From: Chromatiales bacterium
Lineage (GTDB): Bacteria; Pseudomonadota; Gammaproteobacteria; Thiohalomonadales; Thiohalomonadaceae
Assembly (NCBI GenBank): GCA_029879245.1
Contig: JAOUQQ010000009.1
Location: 1-42,154, forward strand
Reading direction: 5' to 3'
DNA: 42,154 nt
Positions 1-9,100 of the stretch are shown here, one piece after another (positions within the stretch are counted from its first letter, which is position 1; each line of letters opens with the position of its first letter). The translations under genes and the position numbers were made by a program. The notes beneath the pieces are model-generated. The model did not search any database. It had not been told where the DNA came from and was given only the letters and a program-made list of their open reading frames with translations.

Positions 1-49
1 CCATGCTCAGGGCACGGATAGCATTGGCTAAGTCTCTACGGCTTGACAT
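1..49 (-). CDS. tkt: transketolase, N-terminal fragment
   Basis: Only the first 16 codons are in the window, read leftward from an ATG at 49. They give MSSRRDLANAIRALSM, which closely matches the start of bacterial transketolases (E. coli begins MSSRKELANAIRALSM). The enzyme transfers two-carbon ketol units in the pentose phosphate and Calvin cycles using thiamine diphosphate. A Shine-Dalgarno AGGAG (complement of 56-60) lies six bases before this ATG, which favours it over the in-frame ATG at 55. The gene is divergent from metK, a common arrangement in Gammaproteobacteria. The rest of the gene lies outside the window, so its integrity cannot be judged. Confidence 0.85.
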   Translation of the reverse strand, partial: MSSRRDLANAIRALSM

Positions 50-584
50 CAGCATCTCCTTAAAAGGTTTTAAATTATGAATCTTGTTTAGCTCCACACC
101 GGCTTGCATCACTCGGGGCGATCCCCCATATATGGCCAGAGCAGCGCTGAAAATCTTACGATGGTAGTTACACAGGCAGAGCCACGACAAATACGTTCCT
201 GTGATGGCCTCATAAGTAGAGGTCACGGAAGTGGTGGAGTGCCAATGTTTTAGGTGCCATCGCGCACCTGACCACCCCGGATACAGCCTACAGGGGCAGT
301 GGCCCAACAAAACGGAACGGGAGATTCTCCACGATCTGAAGCCACGGGGCAATAGCCGAGCCCCTGTAGCACTAGAATGGTTACCATAAATCAATGGGTT
401 ATTTACAACATCTGACAATTTCTCTGAAACCAGAGCCTCCCATTCACTACCATTTTCGCGGTTGTGGTCATAAATTCACGAGACAAAGAGGGGAAATCTT
501 GCCTATAATCCCCGCCCCTACTGTCTCGTCGGCGGTTTTATGCCCTGACGGTGTTTAGTTAATAAACGATAAGCGGACAAACTA
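50..584. other. tkt-metK intergenic region, structured but without a recognised gene
   Basis: About 530 bases separate the divergent tkt and metK starts, and I find no credible reading frame in them. Several complementary segments are visible. CTACAGGGGC (288-297) pairs perfectly with GCCCCTGTAG (360-369). AGGTGC (252-257) pairs with GCACCT (264-269) around a six-base loop, enclosed by GTGGT (231-235) and ACCAC (271-275). CCTC (208-211) and GAGG (219-222) form a small hairpin. This could be a small RNA or a long leader. It matches none of 6S, SRP, RNase P or tmRNA as far as I can recognise. Related genomes often have an ArsR-type regulator here; none is present. Confidence 0.4.
478..529 (+). 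promoter_or_regulatory. putative metK promoter inside an inverted repeat
   Basis: A perfect -10 hexamer TATAAT lies at 504-509, with a weak -35-like GAGACA (480-485) 18 bases upstream. A perfect 8-bp inverted repeat, ACGAGACA (478-485) and TGTCTCGT (522-529), brackets the promoter and its expected transcription start. It could be an operator or a 5' leader stem. The binding protein is unknown; no MetJ box (AGACGTCT) is seen. Confidence 0.4.
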
Positions 585-1745
585 ATGAAAGATAACTACC
601 TCTTTACCTCCGAGTCGGTCTCCGAGGGTCACCCCGACAAGATGGCCGATCAGATCTCTGATGCCGTCCTCGACGCTATCCTCGCCCAGGACCCCAATGC
701 CCGAGTCGCCTGCGAGACCCTGGTAAAGACCGGTATGGTGATCCTGGCCGGTGAGATCACCACCACGGCCAACATCCCCTACGAGCGCATTGTGCGTGAT
801 ACCGTCAACGGCATCGGCTATACCAGCTCGGAGATCGGCTTCGACGGCGAGACCTGCGCCATGCTCAACGCCATCGGTGAGCAGTCCCCCGACATCGCGA
901 TGGGCGTTGACCGTGAGGATAAAGAGAATCAGGGTGCCGGCGACCAGGGACTGATGTTCGGCTACGCCAGCAACGAGACCGAGGTGCTAATGCCTGCCCC
1001 CATCACCTACGCCCACCGTCTGGTACGCCGCCAGGCCGAGGTGCGTAAGAATGGTGAGCTCGCCTGGCTGCGCCCCGACGCCAAGAGTCAGGTCACCTTC
1101 CGCTATGAGGAGGGCAAGCCGGTCGGGATCGATGCGGTGGTTCTCTCCACCCAGCACAACCCCGAGATTAGCCAGAAAGAGCTGCGCGACGCGGTGATGG
1201 ATATGATCATCAAGCCCGTGCTGCCCGCCGAGTGGCTCTCCAAGGAGACCCAGTTCCACATCAACCCCACCGGCCAGTTCATCATCGGCGGCCCGGTAGG
1301 TGATGCCGGCCTCACCGGCCGCAAGATCATCGTCGACACCTACGGCGGCATGGCCCGCCACGGCGGCGGTGCCTTCTCCGGCAAGGACCCGAGCAAGGTG
1401 GATCGCTCCGCCGCCTACGCCGGGCGCTATGTGGCGAAAAACATCGTCGCTGCCGGCCTGGCCGAGCGCTGCGAGATCCAGGTCAGTTACGCCATCGGCG
1501 TGGCCCAGCCTACCTCGATCAGCATCGATACCTTCGGCACCGCCAAGGTGAGCGAGAGCCGCATCATCGAGCTGGTACGCGAACACTTTGACCTGCGCCC
1601 CTACGGCATCACCAGGATGCTCGACCTGCTCAAGCCGCAGTACCAGGGTACCGCCTCATACGGCCACTTCGGCCGTGAGGACTTGAATCTGCCGTGGGAG
1701 CGTACCGACAAGGCCGCTGACCTCAAGGCGGCAGCTGGTCTATAA
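585..1745 (+). CDS. metK: S-adenosylmethionine synthetase (methionine adenosyltransferase)
   Basis: MetK makes S-adenosylmethionine, the cell's methyl donor, from methionine and ATP in the cytoplasm. The 386-residue product is full length and aligns throughout with E. coli MetK (384 residues). Visible hallmarks are GHPDK near the N-terminus (ATP and magnesium site), the [12 protein letters not shown] loop at about residue 118 and [16 protein letters not shown] (P-loop-like) near residue 260. The Shine-Dalgarno is weak (AGCGGA about ten bases upstream). It lies directly upstream of the SAH-riboswitch-controlled ahcY-metF genes, so synthesis and recycling of the methyl donor are encoded together. 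The 5' region has a TATAAT promoter inside an inverted repeat. Confidence 0.98.
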   Translation: MKDNYLFTSESVSEGHPDKMADQISDAVLDAILAQDPNARVACETLVKTGMVILAGEITTTANIPYERIVRDTVNGIGYTSSEIGFDGETCAMLNAIGEQSPDIAMGVDREDKENQGAGDQGLMFGYASNETEVLMPAPITYAHRLVRRQAEVRKNGELAWLRPDAKSQVTFRYEEGKPVGIDAVVLSTQHNPEISQKELRDAVMDMIIKPVLPAEWLSKETQFHINPTGQFIIGGPVGDAGLTGRKIIVDTYGGMARHGGGAFSGKDPSKVDRSAAYAGRYVAKNIVAAGLAERCEIQVSYAIGVAQPTSISIDTFGTAKVSESRIIELVREHFDLRPYGITRMLDLLKPQYQGTASYGHFGREDLNLPWERTDKAADLKAAAGL

Positions 1746-1793
1746 TTGCAACTCTGCGCCGCCCGTTTCAGCTCGGACGGCGCATCACCTTGA

Positions 1794-1858
1794 CCGAGGA
1801 GCGCTGCAGCGGCAACCGCCGTCAGGCTCGGTAAAGGCTCACTCGTCAACGGCGCTCC
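1794..1858 (+). promoter_or_regulatory. S-adenosylhomocysteine (SAH) riboswitch
   Basis: The 5' leader of ahcY carries the conserved elements of the SAH riboswitch: CCGAGGAGCGCTGC at 1794-1807, CAGGCTCGG at 1823-1831 and ACGGCGCTC at 1849-1857. CCGAG (1794-1798) is complementary to CTCGG (1827-1831), and GAGCGC (1799-1804) to GCGCTC (1852-1857), giving the interleaved helix and pseudoknot arrangement of the class. Family knowledge: it senses SAH, the inhibitory by-product of methyl transfer, and turns on ahcY-containing operons when SAH accumulates. It ends ten bases before the Shine-Dalgarno of ahcY, so translational control is plausible. Confidence 0.9.
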
Positions 1859-1881
1859 AAACGAAACTAGGAGAGAGACAC

Positions 1882-3288
<1,407 letters not shown>

Positions 3289-3300
3289 TTACGTAACTCT

Positions 3301-3324
3301 GGCGGGGCAATGCCCCGCCTTTTT
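3301..3324 (+). terminator. intrinsic terminator between ahcY and metF
   Basis: GGCGGGGC (3301-3308) and GCCCCGCC (3312-3319) form a perfect 8-bp GC-rich stem with a three-base AAT loop, followed by five T (3320-3324). It is a textbook Rho-independent terminator 12 bases after the ahcY stop. The metF start codon is only 18 bases beyond it, so metF expression needs read-through or a promoter I do not see. Confidence 0.85.
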
Positions 3325-3342
3325 GCTTTTATGGAGCGTGCC

Positions 3343-4188
3343 ATGCAGTCACAACAACAGCACCCCAAACAGTTCAGTTTCGAATTTTTTCCGCCCAAGT
3401 CCAACGAGGGCGCGGCCAAGCTGCGCGAGACCCGCGATGAGCTGGCCAAACTCAAGCCCAAATATGTCTCTGTCACCTTCGGTGCCGGTGGCTCCACCCA
3501 GGCCGGTACCGTGGAGACGGTGCGCGAGATGAGCCAGTCTGGTCTCGACACCGCCCCGCACCTGAGCTGCATCGGCTCCAACAAGGAGGAGATCCGAGCG
3601 CTGCTCAACGGCTATATTGAGATGGGCGTCAAACGCATCGTCGCCCTGCGCGGCGACATGCCATCAGGGATGCGCGAGGCGGGGGCCTTCCACTATGCCA
3701 ACGAGCTGGTGGAGTTCATTCGTGATGAGACTGGCGACCACTTCCACATCGAGGTGGCCGCCTATCCGGAATTTCATCCTCAGGCCCCATCCGCTGAGGC
3801 GGACCTCGACAACTTCGCCCGCAAGGTAAAGGCGGGGGCAAACGCGGCGATTACCCAGTACTTCTACAACCTCGACGCCTACCTGCGCTTTGTCGAGGAG
3901 TGCGAGAAGCGCAACGTGGAGGTGCCGATCGTCCCCGGTATCATGCCGATCACCAACATCAAGAATCTCGCCCGCTTCTCCGAGATGTGCGGTGCCGAGA
4001 TACCGCGCTGGCTGCGACTGCGCCTTGAGGCATATGCTGAGGACACTCAATCGTTACGCGCCTTTGGCCTAGATGTCACCAGCGAGCTGTGTCGCCGCCT
4101 GCTCGAAGAGGGAGCGCCCGGTCTGCACTTCTACACTATGAATCAGGTTGCCCCAACGCGCATTATCTGGACCAATCTGGGACTCTAA
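3343..4188 (+). CDS. metF: 5,10-methylenetetrahydrofolate reductase
   Basis: MetF is a flavoprotein that reduces methylenetetrahydrofolate to methyltetrahydrofolate, the methyl source for regenerating methionine from homocysteine. The 281-residue product begins MQSQQQHPKQFSFEFFPPKS, with the FEFFPPK motif of the family, and ends in the usual FYTMN...TRIIWTNLGL region. I chose the ATG at 3343 because GGAG (3333-3336) is six bases upstream. In-frame ATGs at 3310 and 3331 exist, but the first lies inside the terminator stem. It completes the methyl cycle with metK and ahcY; rsmE follows after 13 bases. Confidence 0.95.
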   Translation: MQSQQQHPKQFSFEFFPPKSNEGAAKLRETRDELAKLKPKYVSVTFGAGGSTQAGTVETVREMSQSGLDTAPHLSCIGSNKEEIRALLNGYIEMGVKRIVALRGDMPSGMREAGAFHYANELVEFIRDETGDHFHIEVAAYPEFHPQAPSAEADLDNFARKVKAGANAAITQYFYNLDAYLRFVEECEKRNVEVPIVPGIMPITNIKNLARFSEMCGAEIPRWLRLRLEAYAEDTQSLRAFGLDVTSELCRRLLEEGAPGLHFYTMNQVAPTRIIWTNLGL

Positions 4189-4201
4189 GGGCTGGCAAGG
4201 C

Positions 4202-4933
4202 GTGCGTATTCCCCGCATCTTTCACCCCGAGTCGCTCTGTGACAACAGCCGACTCGCCCTTGCCAGCAATGCCGCTCGTCATGTGGGTCGGGTGTTGCGC
4301 CTGCGCGAGGGCGACGAACTCACCCTGTTCAATGGTTGCGGGGGTGAGTATCCCGCCACGATTGTTGAGCTTAATAAGCGTGAGCTATGGGTAGAGTGCA
4401 AGGAGAGGGTTGAGAGTGAGTGTGAATCACCCCTCAAGATCACCCTGGCCCAGGGCGTGTCGAAGGGTGATCGCATGGATTATACGATTCAGAAGGCGGT
4501 CGAACTGGGTATCTCCACCATTGTCCCCCTGAACACGGAACGCAGTGTTGTTAGCCTCAAAGGAGAGCGACTAGAGAAGAAGCTTGAGCACTGGCGTGGG
4601 GTGATTATCAGTGCCTGTGAACAGTGCGGCCGTAATACCCTGCCGGTGTTATCGCCACTTACCTCGCTCCACGAGTGGCTGATGCAACCACTTAATGGCA
4701 TGGGCCTGACACTGGACCATCGTGCCGAGTGCGGTGTTAATGCACTCTCCCCGGAACATACCACAATCACCCTGCTGGTAGGGCCTGAGGGGGGATTATC
4801 CGTAGCCGAGAGGTCTGCTGCCTCAGCTGCCGGGTATCATGGGATGAGACTGGGCCCGCGCGTGCTGCGTACCGAAACCGCAGCCCTCACTGCACTGGCT
4901 GCTCTGCAATCGCGCTGGGGCGATCTCGGCTAA
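4202..4933 (+). CDS. rsmE: 16S rRNA (uracil-1498-N3)-methyltransferase
   Basis: RsmE methylates N3 of U1498 in 16S rRNA of the assembled small subunit, using S-adenosylmethionine. From the GTG at 4202 the product is 243 residues, the same length as E. coli RsmE, and begins RIPRIFHPE, the usual N-terminal PUA-like start. The C-terminal SPOUT (trefoil-knot) fold shows LLVGPEGGLS and the LGPRVLRTETA knot motif. A longer frame from 4148 overlaps metF and lacks homology before RIPRIF. The downstream end lies five bases from the convergent cytochrome gene. A SAM-dependent enzyme behind the SAM-cycle genes suits co-transcription. Confidence 0.93.
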   Translation: MRIPRIFHPESLCDNSRLALASNAARHVGRVLRLREGDELTLFNGCGGEYPATIVELNKRELWVECKERVESECESPLKITLAQGVSKGDRMDYTIQKAVELGISTIVPLNTERSVVSLKGERLEKKLEHWRGVIISACEQCGRNTLPVLSPLTSLHEWLMQPLNGMGLTLDHRAECGVNALSPEHTTITLLVGPEGGLSVAERSAASAAGYHGMRLGPRVLRTETAALTALAALQSRWGDLG

Positions 4934-4938
4934 ACACC

Positions 4939-5634
4939 TTACTTCATCATCGCAATGTAGTGGGCCAGCGATTCAATCTCCTCATCGGTCAGAAACTGGG
5001 TTACCTGCTCCATATTGGCATTACTCCGTTCCCGCTTTTCTGCATCGATCATCCCTTTGGCGTTGGCACGAAAGCGTGACAGCGTCATCTTCAGATAATC
5101 TATCCTCTGTCCCGCCAAACGTGCGTATCCCTCCTCACCACGTCCATCCTCGCCGTGGCACCGCGCGCATACAGTTCTGTATTTCTCCACACCCTTTGCT
5201 GCAACATCCGGATTGGCATTGGCCAAAGGCTTCAGCTTTTGTGAGTGGAAGTAGATGGCCAGGTTGATTTTATCTTCCAGGGAAAAGCTCTTCACCAGTG
5301 CCTGCATAACGAAGCTTTTGCGACGACCGTCCTTAAACTTGGCCATCTGCTCAACGATGTAAGAGGGATTTTGTCCTGCTAGATTAGGGGTTTCAGGTTT
5401 TACTGCATTGCCATCAGGGCCATGGCAGGTTCCACAGAGGGCGGTCCGCTCCTCTCCGGCGCGCATCGCTCTGTTGTAGAGTGTCTTATCATTTAGTCGT
5501 TTATCAACTTCGACAATAATCTGTTCACGTTCCTGCAACGCCTGATCAGCTTCTGCATAGCAAAACTCAGACAGTAACATCACTGAGAAAACCGCGGTAA
5601 AATAACTCCCCCGCGCAATCAACCGCCTGCTCAC
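4939..5634 (-). CDS. di-heme class I cytochrome c (c4/c553-like), exported
   Basis: The 231-residue product has an N-terminal signal peptide (hydrophobic stretch to about residue 27, cleavage likely after CYA) and two CXXCH heme sites, CGTCH at 67-71 and CARCH at 156-160. Met110 and Met208 are plausible distal heme ligands. This is the layout of cytochrome c4-type periplasmic electron carriers. The GTG start lies 14 bases after chpC on the same strand, so it looks like the last gene of the Pil-Chp operon, an unusual position. About 40 residues between the signal peptide and heme 1 (EREQIIVEVDKRL region) look helical and charged. Its partner is unknown; an oxidase or a sulfur-oxidising enzyme would be typical. 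Confidence 0.88.
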   Translation of the reverse strand: MSRRLIARGSYFTAVFSVMLLSEFCYAEADQALQEREQIIVEVDKRLNDKTLYNRAMRAGEERTALCGTCHGPDGNAVKPETPNLAGQNPSYIVEQMAKFKDGRRKSFVMQALVKSFSLEDKINLAIYFHSQKLKPLANANPDVAAKGVEKYRTVCARCHGEDGRGEEGYARLAGQRIDYLKMTLSRFRANAKGMIDAEKRERSNANMEQVTQFLTDEEIESLAHYIAMMK

Positions 5635-5648
5635 ACAACCCCCAAGAT

Positions 5649-6128
5649 TTATGCAGTAATGCCTAAACTTTCCAGCATATTTTCGATTTTATCTACATTA
5701 GGCACAATCATCGATTCACCATCCAGATGCAATGTTGCATATACCACTGGAGCATCGATTTTATTGTTCTCATCGTACTCTAACATCTCATGTTTCAGCA
5801 GTATCAAGCGTGGTAACGCCTGAATTTCCATCGCTATGAATGGAATACGCGGATTATTATTAAGTGTGTTCATAACTACCATCCGCGTTTGATCGTGCCG
5901 CCCAGGAGACTCTCCTCCCAGTATCTCCTCAAAGACGATAAGCGGAACATTTCGACCTCGCCAGGAGATAATGCCATTTAACCAGCCGGGTGAGTTACCC
6001 GCGCCTTTAACATCCACGCACTCTGTCACCTCGGCAATCAGTGTATTGGGTAACAATAACCTGGTTCCCGCCAACTCTAGTACGAAGCATCGTACTGCAA
6101 TTTCCTGCAACTGATCTTCACTTACCAC
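5649..6128 (-). CDS. chpC: CheW-like coupling protein ChpC
   Basis: The 159-residue protein is a single CheW-like domain: FVLELAGTRLLLP near the start, then PGWLNGIISWRGRNVPLI at about residues 47-65. CheW proteins link chemoreceptors to the CheA-type kinase. It lies directly downstream of chpA (nine bases between chpA stop and this GTG start, with GAGG eight bases ahead). That is the place of chpC in the Pseudomonas Chp cluster, except that chpB is missing in between. By analogy it is an accessory adaptor that brings extra receptors to ChpA. The assignment rests on position plus the domain; the sequence alone says only CheW-like. Confidence 0.85.
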   Translation of the reverse strand: MVSEDQLQEIAVRCFVLELAGTRLLLPNTLIAEVTECVDVKGAGNSPGWLNGIISWRGRNVPLIVFEEILGGESPGRHDQTRMVVMNTLNNNPRIPFIAMEIQALPRLILLKHEMLEYDENNKIDAPVVYATLHLDGESMIVPNVDKIENMLESLGITA

Positions 6129-6137
6129 GCATTAACC

Positions 6138-9100
6138 TCACTTGGCCAGTTCCAGTTGCTTTTCAATATTTGTCAACAGATCGGCCTCAGTATAGGGCTT
6201 ACCCATATATTCGTTTACACCTATGTCCATCGCACGTTGGCGGTGCTTATCGCCGGTACGGGAGGTGATCATAATGATAGGGATACCCTTCAGTCGCTCT
6301 GAGTTACGGATATGGGTTGCCAGTTCAAAACCATCCATCCGCGGCATCTCTATATCAAGCAGCATGACATCCGGGATTACTTCGTCGAGAACCGTGATTG
6401 CATCCACACCATCCTTTGCAGTAACACACTTCATATTGTTCCGTTTCAGTAATCGTTCGGTAACCTTACGCACAGTAATGGAGTCGTCCACAACCATTAC
6501 CACTGGCTCGCGATCGACAACCGGTAGCGCCTCCGTTCTGGTAACACTCTCGGTGCCTAGCTTTGCCAGACCGCGACGAACCAGTGCCGGCATATCGATA
6601 ATGAGAGCAACACTTCCATCTGCAAGAATCGTTGCACCCGCCAGATCCTGCAGACTGCTAAGCTGCGGTCCCAGACTCTTCACCACAATTTCACGGCTAC
6701 CAATGAGTCCATCCACCGCAAAGGCCACCCGATGACCACCACTGGTTGAAAGGAGCAGCGGCTGTTTGGTGCCCAGATGTATAGCGCCACTCCCTGCACC
6801 CAGCACACTGGTCAGGTGCATGACATGATAATCCTCGTTAACCCAGTTGAAGGTGGGGGCCTCTGTCTCAAGTAATGATTCAAGTTCAGCGCCCGCAATC
6901 CTTTCAATACCACTAATACTCAGGATCGGTATTGCGTAGATATCATCACCCACATTGACCAACAGCGCTCGACTCACAGACAATGTTAATGGCAGACGCA
7001 CCGTAAACAGCGTCCCTTTGCCATATTCGGAGTCTATCTCCAGCACACCACCAAGCTGTTTTATTTCACTATTAACCACATCCATGCCCACACCACGTCC
7101 TGCGATCTGGGTTAGTGCTGCCGCGGTGGAGAAGCCAGACTCAAGAATAAAATGCATGATCTCCTTGTCACTTAATTGTGCACCCGCCTGCATAAGTCCC
7201 CGATCAATTGCCTTTTTCTTTACCGCCTCAAGATTGATACCACCCCCATCATCACTGACGCGTATCACAATCTCGGATCCCTCACGGGTCAGCGCAACAT
7301 GTATCGTCCCCTCTTCAGGTTTTCCTGCTTTTTTGCGCGCTGCCTTGTCTTCAATACCGTGTGCAAGAGAGTTACGTAACATGTGTTCCAGCGGTGCGAG
7401 CATCCGCTCTACCACGTTGCGATCCATCTCAACCTCTACGCCATCAAGAACCAGTGACGCACGCTTACCTAGTTCTGATGCCGTTTGGCGAACGACACGC
7501 CTGAGTCGCGGCGCCTGTTCAGACATTGGCACCATGCGAGTGTGCATCAAACTCTCTTGCAGTTCGGTATTAACTCGCGACTGTTGTAACAGCAGGGTTT
7601 CTGTTTCACGGGAGAGACCACGTAGCATCTCCTCGATGCTAAGCAGGTCATTCAGAGACTCTGCCATTGAGCGTGAAAGGGTCTGCATGTTGGTAAATCG
7701 GTCGAATTCAAGCGGATCGAAATCATCATATCCCTGCTTCTGTGCCTCAGCACGCCGTGAATCGATCTGCGCCTCCGTCTCAATCTCTACCTGACGCAGC
7801 TGATCACGCAGTCGCGCAATGGTCTGATCCATCTCGCCAAGGTTTGAACCAAAGGTTCCGATCTGCTGCTCAACACGGGAGCGATAGATACTTACCTCAC
7901 CAGCAAAGTTTGCTAGATTGTCCAGTAAGTCAGCACGCACACGAACCACCTCGTGCTGGATCCGTGGCGCCTTGCGTCTTTTGTCGTCAGCATCTTCGGC
8001 TACTTTATTTTTTATTGCCTTTCTCTTAGCCGCCTCATCAATGTCAACAACAATCTCGTCTGTGATTCCCTCCTCACGTGCCAGTCCCTCAGCGATTAAG
8101 TCACGTATACCGCTAACGATAAACAATCCATTCTCAAGTGAGACGCCATCACGCTGCTGATTTGCAATAAGGTGCATGCGCTCAGATGCAAGCGTGAGGA
8201 GATCACTCACCTTTTCGCTGGTAGCAACATGCCCATCGTTGATTGCACTAATCAACACCTGAAGTGCATCTGCGATCTCAATCAGCGGTACAATGCGTGA
8301 CGCGTGACACCCCACATTGAGAGAATCAACTGCCTGACTGAGTGAATCAAATAGATCCGCATCATCTGTGTCACGCTGCCATGCAGTTAAAGCATCCCCC
8401 AGTGTGTCGAATAGCGTGTACAGTGCGCCAAGTGGTTTTGTTGCAACAGTCGATGACTCTTCTTCAACAATCTCAAGATCGATATCCGAGTCAAACTCAT
8501 CATCGCTAACCAGCTCAGGCTCCAGCAGTTCAATCTCATCGGCCGCATCCAACAATTCAATCTCATCAAATTCAACTGAATCTGAATTACTGTCAACGAA
8601 ATTGTCTTGATCTCCATCAACAGTGATCTCTTCAACTGTGCTCATAACCGGATTGCTCAGTGCATCAACACGCGCTATCAGGTCATCTCCAGAAACTACC
8701 GGCTCCTGATTCCGCACCTGCTCCAGCATGGTCACCAATCGGTCATGGGAGAGCTGCAGCAAATCAATCATTTCAGGACTACGTTCCAGCATCCCGTCTA
8801 CAACTGCATCAAATGTGGACTCCAGGCTATGACTCAAATCGCCGACAGGGGTTATGCCCGCCATACGCGCACCACCCTTCAGTGTATGCAACTGCCGCTG
8901 TAGTGCTTCAACAAGGGAACGATCATCTGGGTTGTTCACCCACTCTTGAAGGGTCTGCTCACTCTCATTAAGGATATCGACTCCCTCTTCAAGGAAGATA
9001 TCCAGCAGTTCTGGATCGTACTCCTCCTCAAAAGAAGCGAAGGCAGGTTGAGCTACAGCTGGTGTAGCGAATACATCTTCTAGTGATTCTGGCTCCTGTG

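Noticed and set aside
190-370. Possible 6S, RNase P or SRP RNA in the tkt-metK gap
   Set aside because: The conserved sequence blocks of these RNAs are absent; only generic stems are seen.
987-1586. 199-residue minus-strand frame opposite metK
   Set aside because: Antisense shadow created by GC-rich codons of metK; low-complexity product, no family resemblance.
6955-7794. 279-residue plus-strand frame inside chpA
   Set aside because: Ser/Arg-rich antisense product of a well-supported kinase gene.
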